NCBI GenBank assembly: GCA_947460825.1
Contig: CANHHA010000001.1
Location: 124,001 to 188,000, forward strand
Source: Flavobacteriales bacterium
GTDB taxonomy: Bacteria > Bacteroidota > Bacteroidia > Flavobacteriales_D > Crocinitomicaceae
DNA: 64,000 nt
Direction of reading: 5' to 3'
This document shows, in pieces, positions 1 to 8,581 of the stretch. A model generated the notes under the pieces. It worked only from the letters and a program-made list of their open reading frames with translations, was not told the DNA's origin and did not search any database. The translations under genes were made by a program, and so were the position numbers. How positions within the stretch are numbered: position 1 is the stretch's first letter; each line of letters begins with the position of its first letter.

Positions 1-811
1 ATTCTTCTAGGCCTTTCATACCTATTTCACTCTTTGATAGAAATGCAGAAAGGAAGGAAATCCGTTCTTCAAACGAACCTTTTAGTTGAAACAAGGGTTT
101 GATCGAATCGATCACGGAAGCTTCAAATCCTTTGCCCATCAACTCGTTGATTACCCCAACCTCACCAATTTTATCCAATTTATCGAGCGCTACGGTTAGG
201 TGAATCAAGTGCTCAGAGGCATTGCACACTTCAGCGATACCACTCAATACTTTTCTATTGTTGAGTTTGATGGTAAACCCGGGTAATTTTAAGGTACTAA
301 GCACTTGATCAATCACTTGAATAAGTTCCACTTCATTGCGCAACGAATCACTCCCTACGACATCCCCGTCGCATTGATAAAACTCCTGGTACCTCCCATG
401 TTGAGGACGATCCGCTCTCCAGACGGGCTGAATTTGATAGCGTTTAAAGGGAAAACTAAGTTCATGCTGATGTTGTACCACAAAACGAGCAAAAGGAACG
501 GTTAAATCGTAACGCAGTGCTTTTTCAGACAAGGAATTCGCAAAACGAGGCAGGTTATCCGAGGCCAAAGCGTCTAGGTCCGCCTTGCGCACTTTTTCGC
601 CGGAATTTAGAATGCGAAAAATCAAGCGATCGCCTTCTTCCCCATATTTGCCCATTAACGTGCTTGATAACTCAAAACTTGGGGTTTCAATAGGCTGAAA
701 ACCAAAACGATTGAACGCGGTTGAAATGGTAGAAAAAATCAAATTTCGCTTCAAGACATCTTCAGGCAAAAAATCCCTTGTACCCTTTGGAATCGCTGGT
801 TTTTGACTCAT
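1..811 (-). CDS. hisS: Histidyl-tRNA synthetase, C-terminus cut by window edge
   Basis: This gene is not in the ORF track because it runs off the left edge. Reading the minus strand gives a protein starting MSQKPAIPKGTRDFLPED, the usual HisRS N-terminus. Class II synthetase motif 2 is visible in RYQIQPVWRADRPQHGRY followed by EFYQCDGD. HisRS charges tRNA-His in the cytoplasm. About 270 residues are present; the rest of the catalytic core and the anticodon-binding domain lie outside the window. The ATG overlaps the TGA of the upstream phosphatase gene (ATGA), so the two are very probably co-transcribed and translationally coupled. Family assignment is firm. Confidence 0.96.
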   Translation of the reverse strand, partial: MSQKPAIPKGTRDFLPEDVLKRNLIFSTISTAFNRFGFQPIETPSFELSSTLMGKYGEEGDRLIFRILNSGEKVRKADLDALASDNLPRFANSLSEKALRYDLTVPFARFVVQHQHELSFPFKRYQIQPVWRADRPQHGRYQEFYQCDGDVVGSDSLRNEVELIQVIDQVLSTLKLPGFTIKLNNRKVLSGIAEVCNASEHLIHLTVALDKLDKIGEVGVINELMGKGFEASVIDSIKPLFQLKGSFEERISFLSAFLSKSEIGMKGLEE

Positions 812-1683
812 AGTGTTTTTTCTCGGTATAAATCTAACATCATTCCATCGGACAGCCCCATTTTGGGCACATAAATTTGCTGCAAATTTAAGGTCTGCAT
901 GAGCTTGATGTAAATTTCCATGGCGGGACCTATAACATCTGCTCGATCTGGCTTTATTTTGAATTGGTGGATGCGCTCTTCTATACTTAACGGTTCTAGC
1001 TGTGATTGGAGCCACTTCATTTCTGAGAGATCTACTGGCGATTTATCCTGTTTTCCGAGCACTTTGTGTACGCTATTGATTGTGCCACCAGACCCAAAAA
1101 TACGGTCAGGCTTAAACGGCAACACCTCGGCAGTTAACCACTCAACTACCTCCTCCCAGGCTGTAATAGCAACTTTATTTTTTAATAATCGAACACTGCC
1201 GATTTGGAAAGATCGCGCCGTATGCACGCGGTTATTTTGAAATAACGTAATTTCTGTACTTCCTCCACCCACATCAATCAAGACATAATTCATTTTTAGA
1301 TCGGGGATCAATTGAAAGGTAAGATAAACCAACTCCGCTTCCTCCTTCCCTGTTATGACCTCAAGGGTGATTCCCGTTTCTTTTTTTACGCGTTGAATAA
1401 TTTTTTTCGCATTCGAACTGTCCCTCATGGCAGAGGTAGCCACTGCACGGTAATCCAAAACACCATAAAAATCGAGGTAGTTCTTAAAAATACGCATGCC
1501 CTCAATAAACTTCTCAATTTTCTCGTCGGAAATTTTTCCTTTATCAAAGACCTCTTCCCCTAATCGTACGGGAAGTCTTAAATACGCTGTTTTTGAATAA
1601 TGCCATAGCCCAACAGGTTTGGTCACCTCCCCTATGAGTACGCGCATGGCATTGGACCCCACATCGATTGCACCTAGTTTCAT
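808..1683 (-). CDS. Ppx/GppA family phosphatase (exopolyphosphatase-like)
   Basis: The 291-residue protein has the sugar-kinase/Hsp70-type actin fold signatures of Ppx/GppA enzymes: AIDVGSNAMRVLIG near residues 5-18, VATSAMRDSSN at 81-91, TGKEEAELVY at 111-120 and DVGGGSTE at 137-144. The family hydrolyses polyphosphate or pppGpp. This is the short single-module form of about 300 residues, which lacks the C-terminal HD-type half of E. coli Ppx, so substrate preference cannot be read from sequence. Its promoter box lies 5 nt before the ATG, divergent from yqgE. It is the first gene of an operon with hisS. Confidence 0.9.
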   Translation of the reverse strand: MKLGAIDVGSNAMRVLIGEVTKPVGLWHYSKTAYLRLPVRLGEEVFDKGKISDEKIEKFIEGMRIFKNYLDFYGVLDYRAVATSAMRDSSNAKKIIQRVKKETGITLEVITGKEEAELVYLTFQLIPDLKMNYVLIDVGGGSTEITLFQNNRVHTARSFQIGSVRLLKNKVAITAWEEVVEWLTAEVLPFKPDRIFGSGGTINSVHKVLGKQDKSPVDLSEMKWLQSQLEPLSIEERIHQFKIKPDRADVIGPAMEIYIKLMQTLNLQQIYVPKMGLSDGMMLDLYREKTL

Positions 1684-1688
1684 AAATA

Positions 1689-1696
1689 CAAAAGTA
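1689..1696 (-). promoter_or_regulatory. TAnnTTTG -7 box for the Ppx/GppA gene
   Basis: On the minus strand the sequence is TACTTTTG, ending 5 nt before the start codon. With the Bacteroidota spacing of a few bases from this box to +1, the mRNA would have almost no 5' leader. Confidence 0.65.
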
Positions 1697-1704
1697 GAAA
1701 ACCT

Positions 1705-1712
1705 TACCTTTG
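1705..1712 (+). promoter_or_regulatory. TAnnTTTG -7 box for yqgE
   Basis: TACCTTTG lies 15 nt before the GTG start of the YqgE gene. It is back to back with the divergent box of the phosphatase gene, only 8 bp apart. I see no convincing -33 element. Confidence 0.65.
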
Positions 1713-1727
1713 TGACGCGTAAATTCT

Positions 1728-2312
1728 GTGAAAAAGACTAGTTTAATATTTGAACACACTGAAAAACCAAAAGCTGGAGGTTTTTTATTGTCCGATCCCT
1801 TTCAGGGTGATCCCTTCTTTGAACGCGCTGTGGTGTACTTATGTCAACACGACAGTGAGGGCACATTCGGCTTTGTACTGAACCACCCTTTAGCCCTTAA
1901 TTTACATGACATTATCGAACGTGAGGACCTAAAAGACCAGGCCTTATTTGTAGGCGGTCCTGTTGCGAAAAATCAACTCTTTTTCTTGCACAATGTGGGC
2001 GATAGCATTGCGAATTCTCTTTCTTGCGGCAACGATATTTATTTCAGCGGTGATTTCGATGGTTTGGTAGAATATTTGGAAATAAACGGTTATGAATCCA
2101 TCCAATTAAAGTTTTTTGTAGGCTACAGCGGTTGGGACGAACAGCAATTGGAAGAAGAAATTAAAGAGCATAGCTGGATTGCAGCCAATAATATCCCAAC
2201 ACACCTTGTCTTTGAATCAACATACGAGACTCTTTGGAAAATATGCATGGAATTACAGGGGTCAAAGTTTAAAATGATTGCCAATTTCCCTAAAAACCCG
2301 AGCGAAAATTAA
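1728..2312 (+). CDS. YqgE/AlgH family protein (DUF179)
   Basis: The 194-residue protein has the family hallmark near the N-terminus: AGGFLLSDPFQGDPFFERAV, then a GTFGFVLNHPL segment and a FVGGPV segment. Length matches the family (about 185-190). AlgH/YqgE proteins are cytoplasmic. AlgH was linked to alginate regulation in Pseudomonas, but the biochemical role is unsettled, so no function is claimed. The start is GTG at 1728; the preceding TACCTTTG box supports it and there is no Shine-Dalgarno sequence. Confidence 0.92.
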   Translation: MKKTSLIFEHTEKPKAGGFLLSDPFQGDPFFERAVVYLCQHDSEGTFGFVLNHPLALNLHDIIEREDLKDQALFVGGPVAKNQLFFLHNVGDSIANSLSCGNDIYFSGDFDGLVEYLEINGYESIQLKFFVGYSGWDEQQLEEEIKEHSWIAANNIPTHLVFESTYETLWKICMELQGSKFKMIANFPKNPSEN

Positions 2313-2343
2313 CGCAAACATTCGGAATCTTAGATTTTAAGTG

Positions 2344-2351
2344 TACCTTTG
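2344..2351 (+). promoter_or_regulatory. TAnnTTTG -7 box for rpsA
   Basis: TACCTTTG lies 93 nt before the rpsA ATG. This predicts a leader of roughly 85-90 nt, far longer than for most genes in this window. Confidence 0.6.
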
Positions 2352-2372
2352 CACCCTTGAAATAGGGTCGAC

Positions 2373-2415
2373 GTTCGGAGTCTGGCCAATTAATTAACCC
2401 TTTCAAAGGCCGAAC
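2373..2415 (+). promoter_or_regulatory. Possible structured leader of rpsA
   Basis: GTTCGG (2373-2378) can pair with CCGAAC (2410-2415). The enclosed loop holds a small CCTT/AAGG hairpin and a second GGCC/GGCC pairing option. S1 genes are autoregulated through their leader in Proteobacteria; whether this leader acts similarly here is inference only. Confidence 0.3.
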
Positions 2416-2444
2416 ACTTTGAAATACAAATTTTTAAACGCCAT

Positions 2445-4262
2445 ATGGCAAAATCTAACAAAAAAGAAATCGCCATGCACGGAAGTGCGGATTTCGATTG
2501 GGAAGCGTTATCCTTAGACGGATACACCCAAATTCAACGGTCTGAGTTATCAGATCAGTATGAGAAAACGTTGACTTCTATCAATGAGAAAGAGGTAATT
2601 CAAGGTACGGTTGAAATAATCACCAAAAAAGAAGTAATCGTAAACATCGGTTACAAATCTGAAGGGGTTATCGCAGCAAATGAGTTTCGTTATAATACGG
2701 AATTAAAAGTTGGTGATATCGTGGATGTGTACGTTGAAGTGCAGGAAGACAAAACAGGTCAATTGATTGTTTCTCACCGAACAGCTCGTATGCACAGCGC
2801 ATGGATTCGTGTGAATGATGTATTGCGCAGTGGTGAAATCATTACAGGATTTGTTAAGTGCCGCACCAAAGGAGGGCTCATCGTTGATGTATTCGGAATT
2901 GAGGCGTTTTTACCTGGTTCTCAAATTGATGTGAAGCCTATCCGTGACTACGACATTTATGTAGGTAAAAACATGGAATTCAAAGTGGTGAAAATCAATG
3001 AAGAATTTAGAAACGTCGTTGTATCTCACAAAGCGCTGATTGAAGCAGAAATTGAAGAACAGAAAAAACAAATCATCTCTGGCCTTGAAAAAGGACAAGT
3101 ATTGGAAGGGGTTGTTAAAAACATTACTTCATACGGAGTATTCATCGATCTTGGTGGCGTAGACGGATTAATTCACATTACAGACCTTTCTTGGGGTCGC
3201 GTAAATCATCCCGAAGAATTACTAGAGCTTGATCAAAAAATCAATGTGGTAATCCTTGATTTTGATGACGACAAAAAACGAATCGCACTAGGATTGAAAC
3301 AACTTCAACCACATCCGTGGGATTCACTTGACGTGAACTTAAATGTGGGTGATAAAGTTTCTGGTAAAGTGGTGGTTATGGCAGACTACGGTGCGTTTAT
3401 TGAAATCGCAGCAGGCGTAGAAGGCTTAATTCACGTGTCAGAAATGTCTTGGTCTCAACACTTACGTAGCGCGCAGGATTTCATGAAAATTGGAGATACG
3501 GTAGAGGGAGTTATTTTGACACTAGACCGTGACGAACGCAAAATGAGTCTTGGAATCAAACAATTGATGACCGATCCGTGGAGTGAAATCGAAAACAAAT
3601 ATGGCGTAGATTCTAAACATACCGCCAAAGTTCGAAACTTTACGAACTTCGGAGTATTTGTTGAATTGGAAGAAGGAGTTGATGGATTAATTCACATCTC
3701 GGACTTGTCTTGGCAAAAGAAAATCAAGCACCCATCAGAATTCTGTAAGGTTGGTGACATGCTCGATGTAATTGTTATGGAAATCGATCGCGAAAACCGT
3801 AGAATTTCATTAGGTCACAAACAATTAGAAGAAAATCCATGGGATGTATTTGAAGGGACCTTTGCTGAAGGATCAACACATTCAGGAACTATCACTGAAA
3901 TGAAAGATAAGTCAGGGATCGTTTCTCTACCATACGGCGTTGAAGGAATTTGCCCGAGCAAGCACTTGCGTAAAGCAGATGGTTCTAATGCCAAAGTAGA
4001 AGAAACCTTGGAATTTGTAGTGATTGAGTTTAATAAGGATGCTAAGAAAATTGTGTTGTCACATACACGTACGTTTGATGATACCCAAGAGACTCCAGCG
4101 CCAGTTGCTAAACCAGCCAAAACAGGAGGAACCAAGAAAACTTCTACCGGATCAAATACGGATGAAGCGGTTAAAGCAATCAACAAAGGAAACGAGAAAT
4201 CTACCCTTGGTGATTTAGATGCCTTAGCTGGATTGAAAGAAAAAATGGAGAAAGGCGAATAA
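2445..4262 (+). CDS. rpsA: 30S ribosomal protein S1
   Basis: The 605-residue protein is a string of six S1 (OB-fold) RNA-binding repeats, starting near residues 52, 130, 215, 300, 385 and 470. Repeated signatures include GVFIDLGGVDGLIHITDLSW and GVFVELEEGVDGLIHISDLSW. S1 binds mRNA on the small ribosomal subunit. A low-complexity linker rich in Pro, Lys and Thr follows the last repeat, and the chain ends with a short helical GDLDALAGLKEKM segment. Length fits Bacteroidota S1. The gene appears monocistronic: it has its own promoter, a long leader and a strong terminator. Confidence 0.95.
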   Translation: MAKSNKKEIAMHGSADFDWEALSLDGYTQIQRSELSDQYEKTLTSINEKEVIQGTVEIITKKEVIVNIGYKSEGVIAANEFRYNTELKVGDIVDVYVEVQEDKTGQLIVSHRTARMHSAWIRVNDVLRSGEIITGFVKCRTKGGLIVDVFGIEAFLPGSQIDVKPIRDYDIYVGKNMEFKVVKINEEFRNVVVSHKALIEAEIEEQKKQIISGLEKGQVLEGVVKNITSYGVFIDLGGVDGLIHITDLSWGRVNHPEELLELDQKINVVILDFDDDKKRIALGLKQLQPHPWDSLDVNLNVGDKVSGKVVVMADYGAFIEIAAGVEGLIHVSEMSWSQHLRSAQDFMKIGDTVEGVILTLDRDERKMSLGIKQLMTDPWSEIENKYGVDSKHTAKVRNFTNFGVFVELEEGVDGLIHISDLSWQKKIKHPSEFCKVGDMLDVIVMEIDRENRRISLGHKQLEENPWDVFEGTFAEGSTHSGTITEMKDKSGIVSLPYGVEGICPSKHLRKADGSNAKVEETLEFVVIEFNKDAKKIVLSHTRTFDDTQETPAPVAKPAKTGGTKKTSTGSNTDEAVKAINKGNEKSTLGDLDALAGLKEKMEKGE

Positions 4263-4284
4263 GCCCAATTCAATATATCATGTT

Positions 4285-4311
4285 AAAGAGGTCTTCGGAC
4301 CTCTTTTTTTT
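4285..4311 (+). terminator. Rho-independent terminator of rpsA
   Basis: A perfect 9-bp stem AAAGAGGTC/GACCTCTTT with a stable TTCG tetraloop is followed by a T run. It lies 22 nt after the rpsA stop codon. Confidence 0.92.
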
Positions 4312-4452
4312 GTCTTAAAATTACCGCTGTTAATGTTTAAATGCGGCGCTTTAATTATCTAAGTCTCTGAGGCTAGATGATTATATATACCTGTGAAGTA
4401 ACATCAAATTAAAATACGGTTAAACACTGGGGTTAAAACAGTTAATTACAAT

Positions 4453-4478
4453 AAAAAAAGGGGAATACTTCCCCTTTT
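4453..4478 (-). terminator. Terminator of the leftward unknown exported-protein gene
   Basis: A 10-bp stem AAAAGGGGAA/TTCCCCTTTT with loop TAC. Read on the minus strand it ends in a run of seven T, and it sits 22 nt beyond the minus-strand stop codon. On the plus strand the T tract is short, so it mainly serves the leftward gene. Confidence 0.8.
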
Positions 4479-4500
4479 AATTGATTTGATGTTTGTTAAA

Positions 4501-5622
4501 CTAATCGTATTTACCAATACGTATTAATGGATAACTAATTCCAAAAGTAAATAAGTTTTTTTCTGTTAATGATCTAACCGATTTATCAAATGTTAGATTG
4601 TATGCATAACTAGCCTTGAATATCCCGTAACTCAATCCGATTTCGGGCCTGTACAACCATTTACCTTTATCCGCAACTCCATAATGAATACCAAACTGAA
4701 TCAAATTAATGTTTAATAGGGGATGTTTAAAATTTAGAATATCAAACAATAAATCTTGTTTTGTCCGATCGTTTATATTTATCAGATAAGAAGTTCCAAA
4801 AAAACTAAACCTCCCATGCGGAGAACCCGAAATGGGATGAGACAATAAAAAAGGATTGGTGTACTGGACATATTCATCAGACAATTCGTAACCAATCCAA
4901 TTTCCTTTTCCAATCGCACCTGTAGCACCTACCCCTATCGCAAAATAAGAAGAGAAAGGAACATAATTGGTTGCTTCCTCGTCCTCAAGAAAAATCTTTG
5001 CCGCATTTCTCCGGTCATCATCAACTCCTTTGAGTGAATTAATGTTTTTATCAGAATACCAGTCAATGTCCTTGTCCACCATATCAAAAGCATAAGACTC
5101 AAACATATATTTCATTCTCAATTCTCTTAAATACTCATTTGTTGATTCACTTATATTCAAAGAAATCATTTCATCAATGAGCCCATTAATTTCGCTAACT
5201 CCCTTAAAATTTGGATAATCTTCGTAATCAGAATCGGTTAATGCAAGGTTGTATACTTTATTGTCTTTTTCGATAACCGATGCAATTAACAATTTGGTTT
5301 TTACTATAAGGAGTCGACCATAAATTTCTTTTTCCGAAGTCAACTCAGGCAAATGTGCGTTATACATTGAATTATATCGAATAATTTCATTGTCGATTAT
5401 CTTAAGCTGATTTAGAACAGTTGTTTCAACGTCAGTACCGACCGCTTTATTTAACACTAAATCAATAGAATCTAAATACTCATTGGTTTTTGTATTTTTT
5501 GTCTTACACAAATCACACGCACTCATCTTCCGGCAACGATCTAAAAACGGTATTCCGATAAAAAACTGAGCACTTATATTTCCTAAACACAGGAAGGAAG
5601 TAATAAAAAAGATTTTTCTCAT
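4501..5622 (-). CDS. Exported protein of unknown function, possible outer-membrane barrel
   Basis: I do not recognise this family. The ORF track begins at 5682, but the in-frame ATG at 5622 gives a proper signal peptide (MRKIFFITSFLCLGNISAQ), so 373 residues is preferred. After the signal comes a cysteine-containing stretch (CRKMSACDLC). A charged, mainly helical region runs to about residue 225. The last 150 residues show alternating polar/hydrophobic segments rich in Gly, Tyr and Phe, as in small outer-membrane beta-barrels; that reading is inference. The gene looks richer in A+T than its neighbours and stands alone between rpsA and uvrB, with its own terminator. Confidence 0.7.
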   Translation of the reverse strand: MRKIFFITSFLCLGNISAQFFIGIPFLDRCRKMSACDLCKTKNTKTNEYLDSIDLVLNKAVGTDVETTVLNQLKIIDNEIIRYNSMYNAHLPELTSEKEIYGRLLIVKTKLLIASVIEKDNKVYNLALTDSDYEDYPNFKGVSEINGLIDEMISLNISESTNEYLRELRMKYMFESYAFDMVDKDIDWYSDKNINSLKGVDDDRRNAAKIFLEDEEATNYVPFSSYFAIGVGATGAIGKGNWIGYELSDEYVQYTNPFLLSHPISGSPHGRFSFFGTSYLININDRTKQDLLFDILNFKHPLLNINLIQFGIHYGVADKGKWLYRPEIGLSYGIFKASYAYNLTFDKSVRSLTEKNLFTFGISYPLIRIGKYD

Positions 5623-5721
5623 AAAATTTAGTTTAATTATATAAAGATATAATTTTTTTTCGATTATTGAATTCAAATACAATTTTACATTAACAAACTT
5701 ATTTATAGAACCATTATCCCC

Positions 5722-5729
5722 TACCTTTG
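5722..5729 (+). promoter_or_regulatory. TAnnTTTG -7 box for uvrB
   Basis: TACCTTTG ends 4 nt before the ATG of uvrB, so transcription should start at or within a base or two of the start codon. Confidence 0.7.
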
Positions 5730-5733
5730 TACC

Positions 5734-7737
5734 ATGGATTTTGAATTGGTTTCAGCATACCAACCCACCGGGGATCAACCTGAGGCGATTCGTCAATTAG
5801 TGCAAGGAATCCATGAGGAAATTACCTTCCAAACCTTGCTTGGAGTAACAGGCAGTGGCAAGACCTTCACCATGGCTAATGTGATTGAACAGGTGAAAAA
5901 ACCAACCTTGATTCTCTCACACAATAAAACCTTAGCTGCCCAACTCTATTCAGAATTCAAACAGTTCTTTCCTAATAACTCCGTAGAGTATTTTGTATCG
6001 TATTATGATTATTATCAACCAGAGGCCTACATACCTGTCACGAATACCTACATCGAAAAAGACCTTTCCATCAATGATGAAATAGAAAAACTTCGCTTAG
6101 CAGCCTCCTCGGCACTGCTGTCAGGGAGAAGAGACATCATTGTGGTAGCCTCTGTTTCGTGCATCTATGGAATCGGTAACCCCAACGAATTCAAAAAAAG
6201 CATACTCCCGATTCATGTAGGCATGGAAGTTCCTAGAAATAAATTCCTGCACCGATTGGTTGAAAATTTATATACCCGCAGCGAAGACGTGTTTGAACGA
6301 GGAATGTTCCGCGTAACCGGCGATACCGTAGATATTTACCTTGCCTATGCCGACCATGTAGTCCGGGTATTATTTTTTGGAGATGAAATCGAAGGAATTC
6401 AGTCCATAGATCCCATTACCAATCATATTTTTGAAACCCATTCTGACCTTAACCTCTATCCCGCAAATTTATTTGTTTCGAGTCCTGAAAACACACTTCA
6501 AGCCATCCATCAGATACAGGATGATTTGGTGTTTCAAGTAGAGCAATTCAAAAAACAGGGACGCTTGGAAGAGTCCAAACGTTTGTATGAGCGGGTTTCC
6601 TATGACCTAGAAATGATCCGTGAGCTCGGGTATTGCTCAGGTATTGAGAATTATTCCAGGTATTTCGATAATCGTCAACCCGGTGAACGTCCATTTTGCC
6701 TGCTGGATTACTTTCCTGAGGATTTCTTGATGATGGTTGATGAAAGCCACGTGACCTTGCCTCAAGTTAAAGGGATGTACGGAGGAGACAGGGCAAGAAA
6801 AACGAACCTCATTGAATACGGATTTAGACTTCAAGCAGCCATAGACAACCGTCCTTTAAAGTATGAAGAATTCGAAGGATTACTGAATCAATGTGTGTTT
6901 GTATCTGCCACCCCTGCTGCCCTTGAAGTAGCACTCTCCGAAGGCATCATGGTTGAACAGGTGATCCGTCCAACCGGTTTACTTGACCCCATCATTGAAG
7001 TCCGACCAAGCCGCTTTCAGATTGATAATTTGATTGAAGAAATTCAAGCGCGTGTTGCCTTAAATGAACGCACCTTGGTGACCACACTCACCAAACGGAT
7101 GGCCGAAGAACTTCAAAAATATCTCACTAAGGTTGGTGTTAAATGCCAATACATACATAGCGATATTGTTACACTTGACCGGGTAGAAATCTTGCGTGAA
7201 CTTCGAATCGGAACCTTCGATGTACTGATTGGTGTGAACCTACTTCGGGAGGGACTTGACTTACCAGAAGTGTCTTTGGTTGCAATTTTGGATGCAGACA
7301 AAGAAGGGTTTCTCCGCAATGTAAAGTCGTTGGTGCAAACCGTTGGAAGAGCAGCAAGAAATGTCAACGGACGGGTTATCATGTATGCTGACAAAATGAC
7401 TGAATCCATGCGTTTGACCATCGAAGAAACAGAACGCAGAAGAGCTATACAAATCGCCTACAATGAAACCCACGGACTTTCTCCTCAACCCTTAAATAAA
7501 CCGATTGAAATGGGGCTTCGAAACAGCTCAAGTCGTGAGCCCAATTATCAGCAGGCAGATAAGGCCAAAAACATGAGGGAGGCTAAGGAAGAATACCACA
7601 GCATCCAAGCCGTTGATAAAGAAATAAAACAATTAAAAAAGGAGATGCAACGCGCTGCAAAAGAATTAGACTTTATCTTAGCGGCATCGATTCGAGATCA
7701 AACAATCATGTTAGAAAAATTAAAAGAAACCTTGTGA
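5734..7737 (+). CDS. uvrB: UvrABC system protein B (excinuclease subunit B)
   Basis: The 667-residue protein is a complete UvrB. Walker A is GVTGSGKT at residues 37-44. The damage-probing beta-hairpin carries YYDYYQPEAY near residues 90-100. The DESH box is present, helicase motifs V and VI are seen in NLLREGLDLPEV and QTVGRAARN, and a C-terminal UVR motif (about 625-660) binds UvrC. UvrB verifies lesions loaded by UvrA in nucleotide excision repair. Length matches the family. The next gene starts at its stop codon, so the two form an operon. uvrA lies in this window at 60.2 kb and has the same promoter arrangement. Confidence 0.98.
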   Translation: MDFELVSAYQPTGDQPEAIRQLVQGIHEEITFQTLLGVTGSGKTFTMANVIEQVKKPTLILSHNKTLAAQLYSEFKQFFPNNSVEYFVSYYDYYQPEAYIPVTNTYIEKDLSINDEIEKLRLAASSALLSGRRDIIVVASVSCIYGIGNPNEFKKSILPIHVGMEVPRNKFLHRLVENLYTRSEDVFERGMFRVTGDTVDIYLAYADHVVRVLFFGDEIEGIQSIDPITNHIFETHSDLNLYPANLFVSSPENTLQAIHQIQDDLVFQVEQFKKQGRLEESKRLYERVSYDLEMIRELGYCSGIENYSRYFDNRQPGERPFCLLDYFPEDFLMMVDESHVTLPQVKGMYGGDRARKTNLIEYGFRLQAAIDNRPLKYEEFEGLLNQCVFVSATPAALEVALSEGIMVEQVIRPTGLLDPIIEVRPSRFQIDNLIEEIQARVALNERTLVTTLTKRMAEELQKYLTKVGVKCQYIHSDIVTLDRVEILRELRIGTFDVLIGVNLLREGLDLPEVSLVAILDADKEGFLRNVKSLVQTVGRAARNVNGRVIMYADKMTESMRLTIEETERRRAIQIAYNETHGLSPQPLNKPIEMGLRNSSSREPNYQQADKAKNMREAKEEYHSIQAVDKEIKQLKKEMQRAAKELDFILAASIRDQTIMLEKLKETL

Positions 7738-8045
7738 TGACACCATTAAAAACGCTGAAAATTCTAGCAATTACTGAAGGAATATCATACATCTCCTTCG
7801 CGATAACCATGCCCCTAAAGTATATGATGCATTGGCCGCTTCCGAATAAAATCGTCGGCTTAGCCCATGGGATTCTTTTCATTGCCTATTGTATTTGGGT
7901 GTTAATCGTTGGAGTGCGTTTTAAAAGGAAGATTGAATTTTATGTGATTGGCTGGCTTATGTCCTTAATCCCCTTTGGAACGTTTTGGTTTGAGCGCAAA
8001 TACCTCAACGAGAATAACTTCACCGATTCCGAACTTTTGGATTAA
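7737..8045 (+). CDS. DUF3817 small membrane protein
   Basis: This small integral membrane protein has about three transmembrane helices and the DUF3817 pattern: an N-terminal EGISYISFAITMPLKYM segment, a central GLAHGILFIAYC helix and a C-terminal SLIPFGTFWFE. The ATG at 7737 overlaps the uvrB TGA by one base (the ORF track uses an upstream GTG at 7734), so translation is probably coupled to uvrB. The family function is unknown. Linkage to uvrB is probably positional rather than functional. Confidence 0.85.
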   Translation: MTPLKTLKILAITEGISYISFAITMPLKYMMHWPLPNKIVGLAHGILFIAYCIWVLIVGVRFKRKIEFYVIGWLMSLIPFGTFWFERKYLNENNFTDSELLD

Positions 8046-8083
8046 TGACCCGAGCGTTCCTTTAACTTTCATAAACCCATTTC

Positions 8084-8563
8084 ATGTTAATCCCCGCATA
8101 CCAAGATTTACTCAATAAAAGCGACGTTTCAAGAAAGGAAATCCAATCCTTTTTAAAGAAAGTTAGAAAACATAAACAATTAGACACCATATTTCGAGAG
8201 GCCCATGAGCGTACCTTTCAAAAAATTGATTGCCTGAAATGTGCTAATTGTTGTAAAACAACCTCTCCAATATTTAGAAATACGGATATTCGGAGAATTT
8301 CAAAACACCTTCGCATGAAGGAATCAAAGTTTATTAGCGAATACTTACGATCGGATGAAGACGCTGATTATGTGCTGCAAAAAAGCCCTTGTTCCTTTCT
8401 CGGAGCAGACAATGCCTGCAGCATTTACGAACATCGTCCACTTGCGTGCCGGGAATACCCACATACCAATCGCAAATACATGCATCAGGTACTCGATATC
8501 ACTGAAAAAAACGCAGACATTTGTCCTGCTGTGGCAGATATTGTCTTTCAACTCATGGGTTAA
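8084..8563 (+). CDS. YkgJ-type cysteine cluster protein
   Basis: The 159-residue protein has the conserved metal-binding cysteines of the YkgJ (zinc/iron-chelating) family: CLKCANCC near residues 48-55, a later PCSFLG..NACSIYEHRP block, CREYPHT and a C-terminal Cys. Members are predicted to bind an Fe-S cluster or zinc; the actual role is unknown. No signal peptide is present, so it is cytoplasmic. It lies 38 nt after the DUF3817 gene and ends just before the glycosyltransferase, whose promoter overlaps its 3' end region. Confidence 0.85.
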   Translation: MLIPAYQDLLNKSDVSRKEIQSFLKKVRKHKQLDTIFREAHERTFQKIDCLKCANCCKTTSPIFRNTDIRRISKHLRMKESKFISEYLRSDEDADYVLQKSPCSFLGADNACSIYEHRPLACREYPHTNRKYMHQVLDITEKNADICPAVADIVFQLMG

Positions 8564-8568
8564 TTGCC

Positions 8569-8576
8569 TATATTTG
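8569..8576 (+). promoter_or_regulatory. TAnnTTTG -7 box for the GT2 gene
   Basis: TATATTTG ends 5 nt before the ATG at 8582. It argues for that ATG rather than the TTG at 8564 used in the ORF track. Confidence 0.6.
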
Positions 8577-8581
8577 AGCAA

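Noticed and set aside
3815-4273. 152-residue antisense ORF opposite the end of rpsA
   Set aside because: It is a shadow of the S1 coding frame with no family features and no promoter.
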